DNA of 64,000 nt from DATJGR01 sp963812255. GTDB lineage: Bacteria > Pseudomonadota > Gammaproteobacteria > Pseudomonadales > Azotimanducaceae. A program made the position numbers and the translations under genes. The notes beneath the pieces were generated by a model. It saw nothing but the letters and a program-made list of their open reading frames with translations. It was not told where the DNA came from and ran no database searches. This document shows, piece by piece, positions 25,123-33,549 of this stretch (position 1 is the stretch's first letter; each line of letters starts with the position of its first letter). The stretch covers positions 1,860,001 to 1,924,000 of the forward strand of contig CAWEUM010000005.1 in assembly GCA_963812255.1 (NCBI GenBank), written 5' to 3'.

Positions 25123-26403
25123 ATGCCCGATCGCGTATTTGCCGAGCGCTGCCTCGATGCGCTGCAAAAGCGAGGCTTTCAGAAAGCCCGCGTGCGCCTC
25201 GCGCATCACGATCAGCATGAATTACAGGCGGAGTTCGGGCACACCAATCTGCTGCGCACCACGCACAACGTCGAACTGTCGCTGCTCGGCATCGTCGACG
25301 AAAAACAAGGCAGCCTAACCTTGAACAACGTCACCGGCGACGGGCTCGCCGAGGCAGTCGAGAATCTCTGGGACGTGGCGGGCGGTTCGCGCGCCGATCC
25401 GGCCAACGACATCGCGCAGGCGCAACCAAAGCGCACGTTCATCAGCGGCTCATCCGAGGCCGATCTGGATCGGATGTACGAGCGCGTCGCCGAACTGCTG
25501 GACCACGCGAAGACACATTACCCGACCTTGAAGATGGGATCCGCAGCGGTCACATTCGGCTCGGATCAGGCGTTGTTTCTCAATTCGAACGGGGTCGACT
25601 TCGATACGACGCGCAACGTCTATCACGCCAGCGCCATGTTTACCGCGCGTGACGGCGACGCCGTATCGTCGTTCAACTACACCGGTGTGACGCTCGCCGA
25701 TCTCGACACGCCGCTCGCGTCCCTCGCAACGGTGAATACGTTGATGCGGCAGACCACCGAGCAGGTGCGCACCCGCAAGGTGCCGCAGAAGTTCACCGGC
25801 GATTTGATCATCACACCCGATTCGATCAGCGATTTCTTGAGCTTCCTCATCGGCCGTATCGGAGACCAGGCAATGATTTCCGGCACGTCACTGTACAAGG
25901 GCAGCCTCGGAAAGCCGGTTGCAGACGAGGCGCTGACCTTACATTCGCGCCCGAGGGAACTCGTTGGCGGATACTTCGTCACAGGTGATGGCTACGAGGC
26001 GCAGAATGCGACCATCGTCGAACGCGGAGTGCTGAAGAGCTTTTTGCTCGATCAGTACGGTGCGCGCAAGACCGGACTCGAGCGTGCGGTCACCGGCGGC
26101 GGCGCATGGGTGGTCGACGCCGGTACGACACCGCTTGCCGAAATGATTCGCGACGTCAAATCCGGCGTGATGATTGCGCGCTTCTCCGGCGGACGGCCCA
26201 ACGACAAGGGCGATTTCTCCGGCATTGCGAAGAACAGCTACTACATCGAAAACGGCGCGATCGCGTTTCCGATCTCCGAAACGATGGTCAGCGGCAATAT
26301 GGCTGAACTGTTGATGCACATCGTAGCAGTGTCGTCGGAGCGCGCCGACTTTGGTTCCGGCGTGTTTCCATGGGTACGCGTCAGCGGTATCGGCATCTCC
26401 TGA
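25123..26403 (+). CDS. pmbA: TldE/PmbA partner subunit
   Basis: A 426-aa TldD/PmbA-family protein without the HExxxH motif, as expected for the TldE half of the heterodimer. Typical blocks include FTGDLIITPDSISDFLSFLIG, the GGYFVTGDGYEAQNA strand region and GDFSGIAKNSYYIENG. It lies directly after tldD in the same operon, which fixes the pair. The downstream gene is convergent 28 bp away. Confidence 0.9.
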   Translation: MPDRVFAERCLDALQKRGFQKARVRLAHHDQHELQAEFGHTNLLRTTHNVELSLLGIVDEKQGSLTLNNVTGDGLAEAVENLWDVAGGSRADPANDIAQAQPKRTFISGSSEADLDRMYERVAELLDHAKTHYPTLKMGSAAVTFGSDQALFLNSNGVDFDTTRNVYHASAMFTARDGDAVSSFNYTGVTLADLDTPLASLATVNTLMRQTTEQVRTRKVPQKFTGDLIITPDSISDFLSFLIGRIGDQAMISGTSLYKGSLGKPVADEALTLHSRPRELVGGYFVTGDGYEAQNATIVERGVLKSFLLDQYGARKTGLERAVTGGGAWVVDAGTTPLAEMIRDVKSGVMIARFSGGRPNDKGDFSGIAKNSYYIENGAIAFPISETMVSGNMAELLMHIVAVSSERADFGSGVFPWVRVSGIGIS

Positions 26404-26431
26404 CGAATCCCGGCTTCGCGGAATCTCCTGA

Positions 26432-27049
26432 TTATTCCGGCATTCCAAACGTCGGCAGTTTGAGTCCGTGTACGATCGACACCACGCGCAACGAAACCAC
26501 CGCCGTCATTCCCGACGCAACGGCCCAGGGTCGTGGCAGGTCGATTCCTTTCGCGAGCACGTACAACGAGGCGCCCGCAATCGCAGCGGTGGCATAGATG
26601 TCGCGACGCAGTATCAGCGGAATCTCGGCACATAGAACGTCGCGTAGCACTCCGCCGGCAACGCCGGTAATCGTCGCCATCAGGACCACGATCAGCGGCG
26701 AGAATCCAGCCGTCTCCGCAATCTGCGCACCCGACATCGTAAACAGAGCAAGGCCCATCGCATCGGCAAACAACAGTGCTTTTCCAGGCGGCCGTCGAAG
26801 GCGCACATAGATCAACGTGAGCAGCGCGGCGACACAGATGACGATCAGATAGATGGGTTGCGCGATCCAGAAGATCGGATGACGGTCCATCAGCAAATCA
26901 CGTATCGTGCCCCCGCCAATGGCCGTCAGGTTGGCGATCACGAGCACGCCGAACAGATCCAGACCTTTCCGTCCAGCTGCGAGTACGCCGCTCACGGCGA
27001 ACACGGCCACCCCCAGCAGGTCGAGCAGATGAAATACAGCCGGGCTCAC
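26432..27049 (-). CDS. TRIC-type cation channel family protein (UPF0126)
   Basis: A 205-aa membrane protein of the YicG/YadS (UPF0126, trimeric intracellular cation channel) family. Two related three-helix units are visible: AVFAVSGVLAAGRKGLDLFG with GGGTIRDLL, then LGLALFTMSGAQIA-type and GVAGGVLRDVL. The GTG at 27049 overlaps the GNAT stop codon (GTGA), which shows translational coupling; a longer start at 27118 would run inside the upstream gene. Third gene of the operon behind the structured leader at 28.4 kb. Confidence 0.85.
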   Translation of the reverse strand: MSPAVFHLLDLLGVAVFAVSGVLAAGRKGLDLFGVLVIANLTAIGGGTIRDLLMDRHPIFWIAQPIYLIVICVAALLTLIYVRLRRPPGKALLFADAMGLALFTMSGAQIAETAGFSPLIVVLMATITGVAGGVLRDVLCAEIPLILRRDIYATAAIAGASLYVLAKGIDLPRPWAVASGMTAVVSLRVVSIVHGLKLPTFGMPE

Positions 27050-27549
27050 TGCGGCTGGCGCATCCCAGCGCAATCGAGATGTTTGACCAGAATCAGCGCG
27101 GCGTCTTCCGGACCCCACAACGTCAGCGATTCGAACAGCGGCGCGTATCCCTGCGCGATGTAGAACCGCCGCGTGCGCTCATATCCGGAATCGGGAGTGG
27201 ACGGACCGCGCGTTTTCACGTGCAGCCACGGAATCTGCCGTTGTCGGCACCAGGATTCGGCCCACCGGATCAGCGCACTTCCGATACCCAGTCGATGGCA
27301 CGCCTCGGAGACCGCCATCACCTGAATCTCGTACGAGTCCGGAGTGTGTTCGATCAATGCGATGAAACCTACGATTTCGTCTTCCCGTATGGCGACCGCA
27401 CCCGGCAGCCTGCGAAGGCTCTCGACATAGGCACGATTGGACGCCTCCAACCCGAACCAATCAGGCAGCGCATACAGAATCGTCTCGCACGCCGCTATGT
27501 CCTGCTGTTGAAGATCCCGGATGTGCAGGGTTGCTCGTGATCCACGCAT
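27046..27549 (-). CDS. GNAT-family N-acetyltransferase
   Basis: A 167-aa acetyltransferase. The acetyl-CoA motif A reads VMAVSEACHRLGIGSALI and is followed by WLHVKTRGPS and ERTRRFYIAQGYAPLFES. The ATG at 27549 lies 11 nt after AAGGAG; an upstream in-frame start at 27612 would overlap the hydrolase gene. It ends in an overlap (GTGA) with the TRIC gene. Substrate unknown. Confidence 0.82.
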   Translation of the reverse strand: MRGSRATLHIRDLQQQDIAACETILYALPDWFGLEASNRAYVESLRRLPGAVAIREDEIVGFIALIEHTPDSYEIQVMAVSEACHRLGIGSALIRWAESWCRQRQIPWLHVKTRGPSTPDSGYERTRRFYIAQGYAPLFESLTLWGPEDAALILVKHLDCAGMRQPQ

Positions 27550-27580
27550 TCCGCCATGGTCTCCTTTCCGCCTTCGCCCC

Positions 27581-28375
27581 TCAATCTGCACGTTGGCGTA
27601 GAAATCGTTCAATCACCGTCGCGAAGTACGGTGGGCATTCCTGCATCGGATAGTGTCCGCAGTTCGGCATCTGCACAAGTTCGGCATTCGGATGCCACGC
27701 TAGGAACGTCTTGCTCATCGCGTCTAGGTCGAGACCGCGATCATGCTCGCCTATCACCACCAGAAACGGCGTCTGAAGTCCGCGCACGTCATCGACGAAA
27801 CTCGTTCGGGCGAACATATTCAGATAGCCCAGACGACAGCCGGCGTTGACCGTGGCACGGCTATGCCGCAACTTCGCCAGTTCCCATTGTTCGGACAGGC
27901 CGCCGCTCATGTAACGCAAAAGCGCGCGGAACCGCTCGTCATCGGTGGTGGTGCTCGCAAAGAATTCGAATGTCGCGGCGTCGATCTGTGATCCGGCGGC
28001 CGAAATCGGACACACCGCAACCACGCTCTTGACCCGATTGGGCGCGTCCGCGGCAATGCGCTGCACGGCCATACCGGTCATCGAGTGTCCCAGCGCGTGA
28101 AAGCGCGACCAACACAATGCGTCGGCCACACTGAGACAGTCCCGCGTGATCTCTTCAACGGTGAATTGACCGGCGATCTCTCTGGAACGGCCGTAGCCGC
28201 GCAGGTCGACGAACGCGTAGGTGAACGCCGTACCATCCAGATAGGGCAGAACCGAATCGTAGCCGGTGTGGTCACCATGCCAGTCGTGGAGTACGAGCAC
28301 GCCTTCAGGTCCGGTGCCGTACAGCGTGTACGCGATGTTCGCGCTGAATTCAGTCGTCGATTGGGTATTGCTCAT
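27581..28375 (-). CDS. Alpha/beta-hydrolase behind a structured leader
   Basis: A 264-aa alpha/beta-hydrolase with the catalytic Ser in GHSMTGMAV, Asp in IGEHDRGLDLD and His in MPNCGHYPMQ. YGTGPEGVLVLHDWHGD is the oxyanion-hole region. Cytosolic, substrate unknown; the fold variant resembles haloperoxidase/esterase types. It is the first gene of an operon with GNAT and TRIC genes. Its 5' leader contains an intrinsic-terminator hairpin and a 10-bp hairpin whose 3' arm ends 7 nt before the ATG. An in-frame ATG at about 28465 would extend the protein by 30 Arg-rich residues encoded across the hairpins; this is less likely to be the protein start but could be a leader ORF. Confidence 0.85.
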   Translation of the reverse strand: MSNTQSTTEFSANIAYTLYGTGPEGVLVLHDWHGDHTGYDSVLPYLDGTAFTYAFVDLRGYGRSREIAGQFTVEEITRDCLSVADALCWSRFHALGHSMTGMAVQRIAADAPNRVKSVVAVCPISAAGSQIDAATFEFFASTTTDDERFRALLRYMSGGLSEQWELAKLRHSRATVNAGCRLGYLNMFARTSFVDDVRGLQTPFLVVIGEHDRGLDLDAMSKTFLAWHPNAELVQMPNCGHYPMQECPPYFATVIERFLRQRAD

Positions 28376-28382
28376 GGCTCGA

Positions 28383-28442
28383 TCTCTTTGTTGTGACGGT
28401 AACAAAGAGAAACGCCCTCGCGGCGCTGGGCCGTGAGGGCGT
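28383..28442 (-). promoter_or_regulatory. Leader with terminator hairpin plus start-occluding hairpin
   Basis: In transcript order: a 13-bp GC-rich stem (28442-28430 with 28424-28412, one G-U pair, 5-nt loop) is followed at once by UUUCUCUUUGUU, the shape of an intrinsic terminator. That U tract is itself the 5' arm of a second perfect 10-bp stem: UCUCUUUGUU (28410-28401) pairs with AACAAAGAGA (28392-28383) around an 8-nt loop, and the second arm ends 7 nt before the hydrolase ATG. A third, smaller stem (GTCGAG/CTCGAC, 28476-28471 with 28458-28453) lies upstream. The layout suggests combined transcription attenuation and translation control; the ligand or trigger is unknown. Confidence 0.65.
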
Positions 28443-28487
28443 CTTGATATGCGTCGAGACATCAGCAGGCCTCGACAAAGTGCCGCT

Positions 28488-28515
28488 ACATTAGCGCGAC
28501 AGCCGCGCATGTCAA
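28488..28515 (-). promoter_or_regulatory. Strong sigma70 promoter for the hydrolase-GNAT-TRIC operon
   Basis: TTGACA (28515-28510) with a 16-nt spacer and TAATGT (28493-28488). The -35 is a perfect consensus. The predicted start near 28481 yields a leader of about 105 nt that includes all three hairpins. Confidence 0.65.
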
Positions 28516-28589
28516 CATCCAATCAGATCGCAACGCCGGCGCGATCGGCCGAAAAGTGAATCCCTCCACCGAGTCGAGCGCTAGGCAAC

Positions 28590-28742
28590 CACCGTGTTGC
28601 CATCGCACCCACCGTCAATCGACCGCCGCTATGGGTGAACCGGAACGGTTGTCAGGTCGGGATTCACGAAAGCCTCGACCACATCTGCGATCGGCCTTCG
28701 GAACGGCATTCCGGTCTACGTCCGGGTGTCGTCACACTTCAT
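28590..28742 (-). pseudogene. Remnant of an SRPBCC/AHSA1-type domain gene
   Basis: Downstream of the kinase gene a start with GGAG and ATG (28742) opens a frame that meets TAG after eight codons. It then reads PIADVVEAFVNPDLTT, and after a frame change FRFTHSGGRLTVGAM. These two pieces match the start of SRPBCC/AHSA1 proteins, where a VWEAFVDPALTTRFWFTHS-type block is followed by a Gly-rich turn. The rest of the domain is missing; beyond 28590 the sequence becomes the promoter of the next operon. Nonsense codon, frameshift and truncation make it non-functional. Confidence 0.6.
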
Positions 28743-28769
28743 GCAGCTCTCCGAAGGCCATCGGCATAT

Positions 28770-29354
28770 TCACCGCCGCAAAAGATTCAAGTGCTCGATC
28801 ACCCGGTCCGCGACCAACTTGGCCGGCAATGTCGTGTTGTCGATGAGAATGTGTGGGTACGCAAGCGGTATCAAACCATCGGTGTTCAATCGGTAGCGCT
28901 CGAGATCGAGCAGATTCCGCTGCGAAACCTCCAGATTGCGCTTGGAGGGTTTCTCGCTGAGTCGGTCGGCCGCGCGATTGCGAATCAATCGTTCATCGAG
29001 CGACGCTTTGAGTTCGACGAACGCGACGTTATGTCCCCGTTGGCGGAACATGCCACACGTCCGCTCGAGGAAGCTCGTGTCGTTCGGGTCGTCCAGATTC
29101 CACACGAACGTGAACATCATACCTGGCAGGTCACTATCGGCCACCTCTTCGAAAAATCGACGGCGAAACCCGTCGACGAGGCGACCAAACGGTTCGGACC
29201 CGAACGGAAAAAACCGCAGCACCGGCTCGATCGCCATGTGGTTGTGAAACAGCCCCAGACCCGTGGCCGCTTCGATCTCTTTCCCGACCGCCATTTTGCC
29301 GACCGCGGGTGGCCCGAAGATTACGATGAACTGCGCGTTGCCCGAAACCATCAT
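28770..29354 (-). CDS. P-loop NTPase / small-molecule kinase-like protein
   Basis: A 194-aa protein with a Walker A motif FGPPAVGKMAVGKE at the N-terminus, where a T/S usual after GK is replaced by Met. Features such as HNHMAIEPVL and FTFVWNLDDP recall the AAA_33/shikimate-kinase-like group. No membrane segment. The start codon overlaps the amidase stop (ATGA), so it is translationally coupled to it. The odd residue after the P-loop lysine could weaken nucleotide binding. Function unknown; a kinase for a small metabolite is a guess. Confidence 0.75.
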   Translation of the reverse strand: MMVSGNAQFIVIFGPPAVGKMAVGKEIEAATGLGLFHNHMAIEPVLRFFPFGSEPFGRLVDGFRRRFFEEVADSDLPGMMFTFVWNLDDPNDTSFLERTCGMFRQRGHNVAFVELKASLDERLIRNRAADRLSEKPSKRNLEVSQRNLLDLERYRLNTDGLIPLAYPHILIDNTTLPAKLVADRVIEHLNLLRR

Positions 29355-30685
29355 CGAATTTCGATCGGCGCCGGCCGCCAGCCCCCCAGTGTCTGCTCGA
29401 CGATTCTTCCGCACGCCAGCGCAACATGCTCGCACCACGGCCGCGCGACGATTTGTACACCGATCGGCATTCCGTCAACCGATGTACCCGCCCGAACGAC
29501 GACGCAAGGGTAGCCGGTGAGGCTGAACGGCAGCGTGTAGAGGTACTCGGCTTCGCCGCAGTCGCCGGCACCCGCGGCCGCGGAACCCGCCACCGGACAC
29601 ACGATCACGTCGACGTCCGCCATGAATTCGAGAAACGCCCGCCTCAGTCGATCCCATTCGAACAGCGACCGTTCGATGTCGTCGGCGGGCAACCTGCTGG
29701 CCTTGTCTGGTCGCCAGGTCTTCCACGAAATCGATTCGGGGCGCGCCCAGTATGCGCGCGTGATGCCGAGCGATTCCTCGATCCGCGGCGGAAGTGCGGC
29801 ACGCATCGACGCACCCGCCTGTGCCAGCACTTCGACAACCATTGCGATCGTCGCGGTGACGTCGGCCGCGGCGTTCGCGCCGTGGAACTCGGTGAAATGC
29901 GCGATGCGAAGCGAACGCATTTCAACCGACGCCGGATCGCCGAGCGGCATTGGCATCACCGATGCGTCGTGCCAATCCACACCGGCGATGATCGACAGCG
30001 CCAGCGCAAGATCGTCAACGCTGCGGGCTAGCGGACCGATCACCGTGCGCGGATCGGCCAGCGCCGCAATCGGCGGGACGTGGCCAGTGTTCGGCACGCG
30101 CCCATTCGTCGGCTTAAGGCCGGCCACACCGCAACAATGCGCCGGCCAACGGATGCTGCCGCCCGAATCGCTCCCCAGTCCCAACGGCGAACCGCACGCG
30201 GCGATCAGTGCTGCCTCGCCGCTGGAACTGCCGCCAGTCGTGCGAGCGAGGTCGTACGGATTGTGCGGCGCGGGATATACGTCAGCGGTTGCGCCCGGCT
30301 TGGTCTTGCCGAGCAGGATGCCGCCTGCCGCGCGCATTCGCGCGACCACCGTTGCGTCGCGCTTCGGTACGTGTTCGCGCCGCTCATCGCGACCCGCTGC
30401 GCAGATCAGCCCGATGGTCTCGATCCAGTCCTTCACCGTGAACGGGACACCGTGAAACGGACCGACATTGGCATCCCGTGCAAGCGCATCGTCCGCTGCT
30501 CGCGCTTCGGTCCGCGCGGCATCGGACCGCTGAACAATCGCGTTGAGGCGCGGATTCACGGCATCGATCCGAACGAGGTGGGCATCCACTGTTTCGACGA
30601 CAGAGATCTCCTTCGCTCGGATAGCGCTCGCGAGCGTCGAAGCGGACGCAGAGGTCGGGTCGCCAGAAAGCCACCGTTTCGTCAT
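29351..30685 (-). CDS. Amidase-signature-family amidase
   Basis: A 444-aa amidase. The Ser-cisSer-Lys triad is visible: Lys in FTVKDWIETIG, cis-Ser in TGGSSSGEAAL and nucleophile Ser in SDSGGSIRWPA. It would hydrolyse an amide to acid plus ammonia; the same family includes GatA, but no gatB or gatC is present and length and context favour a catabolic amidase. Heads a two-gene unit with the P-loop protein, formerly probably three with the SRPBCC remnant. Cytosolic. Confidence 0.9.
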   Translation of the reverse strand: MTKRWLSGDPTSASASTLASAIRAKEISVVETVDAHLVRIDAVNPRLNAIVQRSDAARTEARAADDALARDANVGPFHGVPFTVKDWIETIGLICAAGRDERREHVPKRDATVVARMRAAGGILLGKTKPGATADVYPAPHNPYDLARTTGGSSSGEAALIAACGSPLGLGSDSGGSIRWPAHCCGVAGLKPTNGRVPNTGHVPPIAALADPRTVIGPLARSVDDLALALSIIAGVDWHDASVMPMPLGDPASVEMRSLRIAHFTEFHGANAAADVTATIAMVVEVLAQAGASMRAALPPRIEESLGITRAYWARPESISWKTWRPDKASRLPADDIERSLFEWDRLRRAFLEFMADVDVIVCPVAGSAAAGAGDCGEAEYLYTLPFSLTGYPCVVVRAGTSVDGMPIGVQIVARPWCEHVALACGRIVEQTLGGWRPAPIEIR

Positions 30686-30740
30686 CGACGTGGGTCTCCG
30701 GCATGGCTCCCTGCACTAGCTTCCATGCTGCCGCAGCCGC

Positions 30741-31244
30741 CTACCGAGGCTCGAAGCGCTGGTTCGAATACGGATTCGTGGTCGGGCGAATCACCACATT
30801 GAAGCCGAAACGCGTCGCTTGATGGCAGGCATTGCACGCGCCGGTCAATGCATCGTAAGCCTGGCTGAACCGCGCATCGTCCTTCGCCGCAATGGCGGAC
30901 CTGAGCTGCTTCAGCGGTGCGGTCATCATTTCGGGCACCAGGTCGCGCAGCGGCATCGGCGAGTCCTTGTGCGTGGGATGAAATCGAACCACGTCGTCGA
31001 AACCTTCCTCGAGTTCGTCCACTTCGTACGCGACCAACAGCCAGTTGCCCGCCTCGCCGGCAAACCAGAGTTTCGAATGGCGCATCTGCTGCGCGCTCAT
31101 GATCTCGCCAAGCCCGGGTCCGGGCGGGGCCGCGACGGCCGGATCAGCGCTTGCCAGCTGCGGGATCAGCAACAATAGGGCCAACAGTGTCAGGATCCGC
31201 GTAGCGGCGCGATGCGTGAGCGTTCTCGGGTACTTGATTTTCAT
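30741..31244 (-). CDS. Cytochrome c'-like exported haem protein
   Basis: A 167-aa periplasmic protein: a signal peptide (RILTLLALLLLIPQLASA) precedes a helical domain with a single CNACH haem-binding motif at residues 137-141 near the C-terminus, the arrangement of cytochromes c' and c-556. The residue just after is Gln, then a short tail with FGFNVVIRP. It could bind NO or transfer electrons; not resolved. It lies 15 bp after the hydrolase and is probably the last gene of a five-gene operon starting with the GFA gene. Confidence 0.82.
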   Translation of the reverse strand: MKIKYPRTLTHRAATRILTLLALLLLIPQLASADPAVAAPPGPGLGEIMSAQQMRHSKLWFAGEAGNWLLVAYEVDELEEGFDDVVRFHPTHKDSPMPLRDLVPEMMTAPLKQLRSAIAAKDDARFSQAYDALTGACNACHQATRFGFNVVIRPTTNPYSNQRFEPR

Positions 31245-31259
31245 GTCGGCATTGACGGG

Positions 31260-32312
31260 TCAGTTGTGATTCGATTTCGGGATACCGATCGAGTGTAGCT
31301 CGCGCACGACGGTGGCATTGAACAGATCGGGTTCTTCGAATGGAACGCCGTGGGCCGAATGCTCGAACCAGACCAACCGTTTGAGCGGCGCCTGCAGTTT
31401 GGCGAAATAGGCCGCGGCCAGCCTGGCATCCACATGCCGGTCGTAGCGGCCGAGAAAGAAGAACACCGGAACGTCGACCTTTGGCACCGAACGCGCGAGG
31501 TCGAGTTCGAGCAGGTCGTCATTCATCGCTTCGAGCGACACGTTGTTGCCCTTGATGATCTTGGGGATTTCCCAAGGCAACACCAACCCTTCGAGCAGGC
31601 CGCGCAGCGCGACCCACATCTGGCGCGGCGCCTGGTGATACGTCGCGCCATACCGATCCGCCAGCCGCTCGGTTTCCAGAACCTGATCGGCAGACCGATA
31701 CGGCGGCGGTCCAATTTTCCGCAAACGCCGCGACGCGTCGGTATCGTCACGCTGTGACGCTTGTGCCAACAGGAAATCGTACTGTGCCTGCTGCGCCTCA
31801 CGCGTGGACACCATCTGGGCGACACCGATGAAGGCGGCAACGTTCTCCGGATGGCGTTGTGCATAGAGCAGCCCGAGCGCCGAACCCCACGAATGACCGA
31901 TGAGTACAACCTTGGCGGCGTTCAAACGCTGCTTCAGATGATCGATCACCGCCTCGAGATCAGCCAGGTGCCGCGCGATCGTCAAACTGCGCGGGTCGGC
32001 GTCGCCATCGTACGAGCGGCCCGCGCCGCGTTGATCCCAATACACCACCACGAAATGGTCTTCGAGTTCGCCGTTAAAATAGCGAAACAACGGCCGTTCT
32101 GCGCCGCCGGGTCCACCATGCAGCCAAAGCAAAACCGGCGCGGTGCGATCGGCGCCGCGGATCATCAGGAACAGCCGTGCGCCGTCGACGTTCAGATATT
32201 CGGATTCGTGAATCGACACCGGCGCGGAATCCGTCGCCGACGCCACGGAACCTTGTGCCGGCATAAACAGCAGCATCGCCAACACGAGTCGCGACGCGAC
32301 GAGCGCGATCAC
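31260..32312 (-). CDS. Exported alpha/beta-hydrolase (proline-iminopeptidase-like)
   Basis: A 350-aa protein with a signal peptide (LVLAMLLFMPAQGSVASA) and an alpha/beta-hydrolase domain. LLWLHGGPGGAE is the proline-iminopeptidase-type oxyanion motif, VVYWDQRGAGRSY follows, the nucleophile is GHSWGSAL, and the acid/base residues are in FLGRYDRHVD and FEHSAHGVPFEE. Export of a Pip-like enzyme suggests periplasmic ester or peptide cleavage. Its ATG overlaps the stop of the phosphotransferase gene by 4 nt, so translation is coupled. Confidence 0.85.
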   Translation of the reverse strand: MIALVASRLVLAMLLFMPAQGSVASATDSAPVSIHESEYLNVDGARLFLMIRGADRTAPVLLWLHGGPGGAERPLFRYFNGELEDHFVVVYWDQRGAGRSYDGDADPRSLTIARHLADLEAVIDHLKQRLNAAKVVLIGHSWGSALGLLYAQRHPENVAAFIGVAQMVSTREAQQAQYDFLLAQASQRDDTDASRRLRKIGPPPYRSADQVLETERLADRYGATYHQAPRQMWVALRGLLEGLVLPWEIPKIIKGNNVSLEAMNDDLLELDLARSVPKVDVPVFFFLGRYDRHVDARLAAAYFAKLQAPLKRLVWFEHSAHGVPFEEPDLFNATVVRELHSIGIPKSNHN

Positions 32313-33193
32313 GACGGCGCCAGGATGCGCGCGGCCGCGTCCGTCGTCTGCCAGTCATCGCGCGGTGCGGCGACGAGACGCGCGAATGTCCATAGCCGAA
32401 CGCGTTGCGCGTCAACGCACAGCAGATCCGAAAAGCGCCCAACGAGACCGAGCGGGTCCGCCATCAACCGTGCGCTGCAGTTCAACAGATGCTGCGTGGC
32501 GTCGTAAGCCGGATCGCCTACGAACGGCTTCGGGTCGATCACGAGCCACGGTTCCCGCTTCGCAGCCAGGACATTCCCCGCGTGCAGATCCGTCGCGAGC
32601 AGCACGTCGTGCGGCGCTGCGCGGGCGAGTTCTTCCATCAAGCGCAAGCCCTCTCGCGTTTTCCCGGCATCAGGCCAGCGTTGGACATCGGCGAGCGTCG
32701 ATTCGATCCAATGCCGAATCATCACCGACAACGGCCTGAACGGGTGCGGCGCGGTCGGACGGCGCCACATCCTGCGCAGCAGAGACGCAATCACGACATC
32801 CTGTTCCGGCTCGGCCACCACGCGCAGCGAGTGACCGGGCACGCACCGTTCCAGCAGCATCGCATTGAGGGCCGTATCGGCATCGATCAGTCGAACCGTC
32901 GGATCGTCCGCCCAGAACCGCAAACCGGCGATTTCCGCCTCGCCCTCCATATGCGGCATCCCGAGCTTCAGAACCGCCATGGTCCCGTCGCTCCGGCGCG
33001 CCGGAGCGACCCAGGCGGCGCTGCTGTCCTGTTGGGCGAACGGCTCGCCGAGTTCCAGCGACCAGCGCCGTCGTAACTCGCGCACCGTATACGGCAGTTC
33101 CTGCAACCAAGCCGTCCGATCTGGCGCTTTTTCGCAAGCCCTGGCGAGCGACTCCGGGATCACCAACGACGCCGATGGATTGTCGGGCGACAC
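32309..33193 (-). CDS. APH(6)/hydroxyurea-phosphotransferase family kinase
   Basis: A 294-aa kinase of the aminoglycoside/hydroxyurea phosphotransferase family (PF04655). The catalytic loop is DLHAGNVLA and the metal-binding segment VIDPKPFVGDPAYD. Family members phosphorylate streptomycin (APH(6)) or related molecules, but chromosomal homologues in environmental bacteria often have no resistance role, so no phenotype is claimed. The start was set at a GTG with GGAG 6 nt upstream; an ATG 210 nt further up would run into DUF1272 and gives an Arg-rich extension. Fourth-from-last gene in the GFA-DUF1272-kinase-hydrolase-cytochrome operon. Confidence 0.82.
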   Translation of the reverse strand: MSPDNPSASLVIPESLARACEKAPDRTAWLQELPYTVRELRRRWSLELGEPFAQQDSSAAWVAPARRSDGTMAVLKLGMPHMEGEAEIAGLRFWADDPTVRLIDADTALNAMLLERCVPGHSLRVVAEPEQDVVIASLLRRMWRRPTAPHPFRPLSVMIRHWIESTLADVQRWPDAGKTREGLRLMEELARAAPHDVLLATDLHAGNVLAAKREPWLVIDPKPFVGDPAYDATQHLLNCSARLMADPLGLVGRFSDLLCVDAQRVRLWTFARLVAAPRDDWQTTDAAARILAPS

Positions 33194-33222
33194 TGACGCT
33201 CCCAGGGTGAAACCGTCTGCGC

Positions 33223-33531
33223 CTAGCGTTGCGCCGGCGGCGTCTGACCGATCTTGTCGGCGAAGCGCGCGTGCAATGCTGTATCGACGGGACGATGTGT
33301 CACGTCGATACAGGCCGGATACGTTCCAAGAAAGTTTCTGCCCTTCAGATTGTTCGCCGGCCGGATCGGCCGCGGACAGAATCCGCCACCGCAGTTGGGA
33401 CACACATTACGCAGCACCTCATCGACGCAGCGCGCACAGAACGTGCACTCGAACGAACAGATGCGCGCTTCGGTGGAGTCGGCCGGCAAAGGTACATTGC
33501 AGTGTTCGCACGTGGGCCTGAGTTGGAGCAT
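33223..33531 (-). CDS. DUF1272 zinc-ribbon-like protein
   Basis: A 102-aa protein that matches DUF1272 closely: LRPTCEHCNVPLP, then ICSFECTFCARCVDE, and CPNCGGGFCPRPIRP. Ten cysteines arranged in CxxC pairs point to zinc binding. Function unknown. It lies between the GFA gene (18 bp) and the kinase gene (29 bp) on the same strand. Confidence 0.88.
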   Translation of the reverse strand: MLQLRPTCEHCNVPLPADSTEARICSFECTFCARCVDEVLRNVCPNCGGGFCPRPIRPANNLKGRNFLGTYPACIDVTHRPVDTALHARFADKIGQTPPAQR

Positions 33532-33549
33532 GTCGGTCCGACCCGCTGA

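Noticed and set aside
23862..25124. 420-codon minus-strand ORF opposite tldD
   Set aside because: Antisense shadow of a well-supported gene; Val/His/Arg-rich composition typical of the complementary frame in high-GC DNA.
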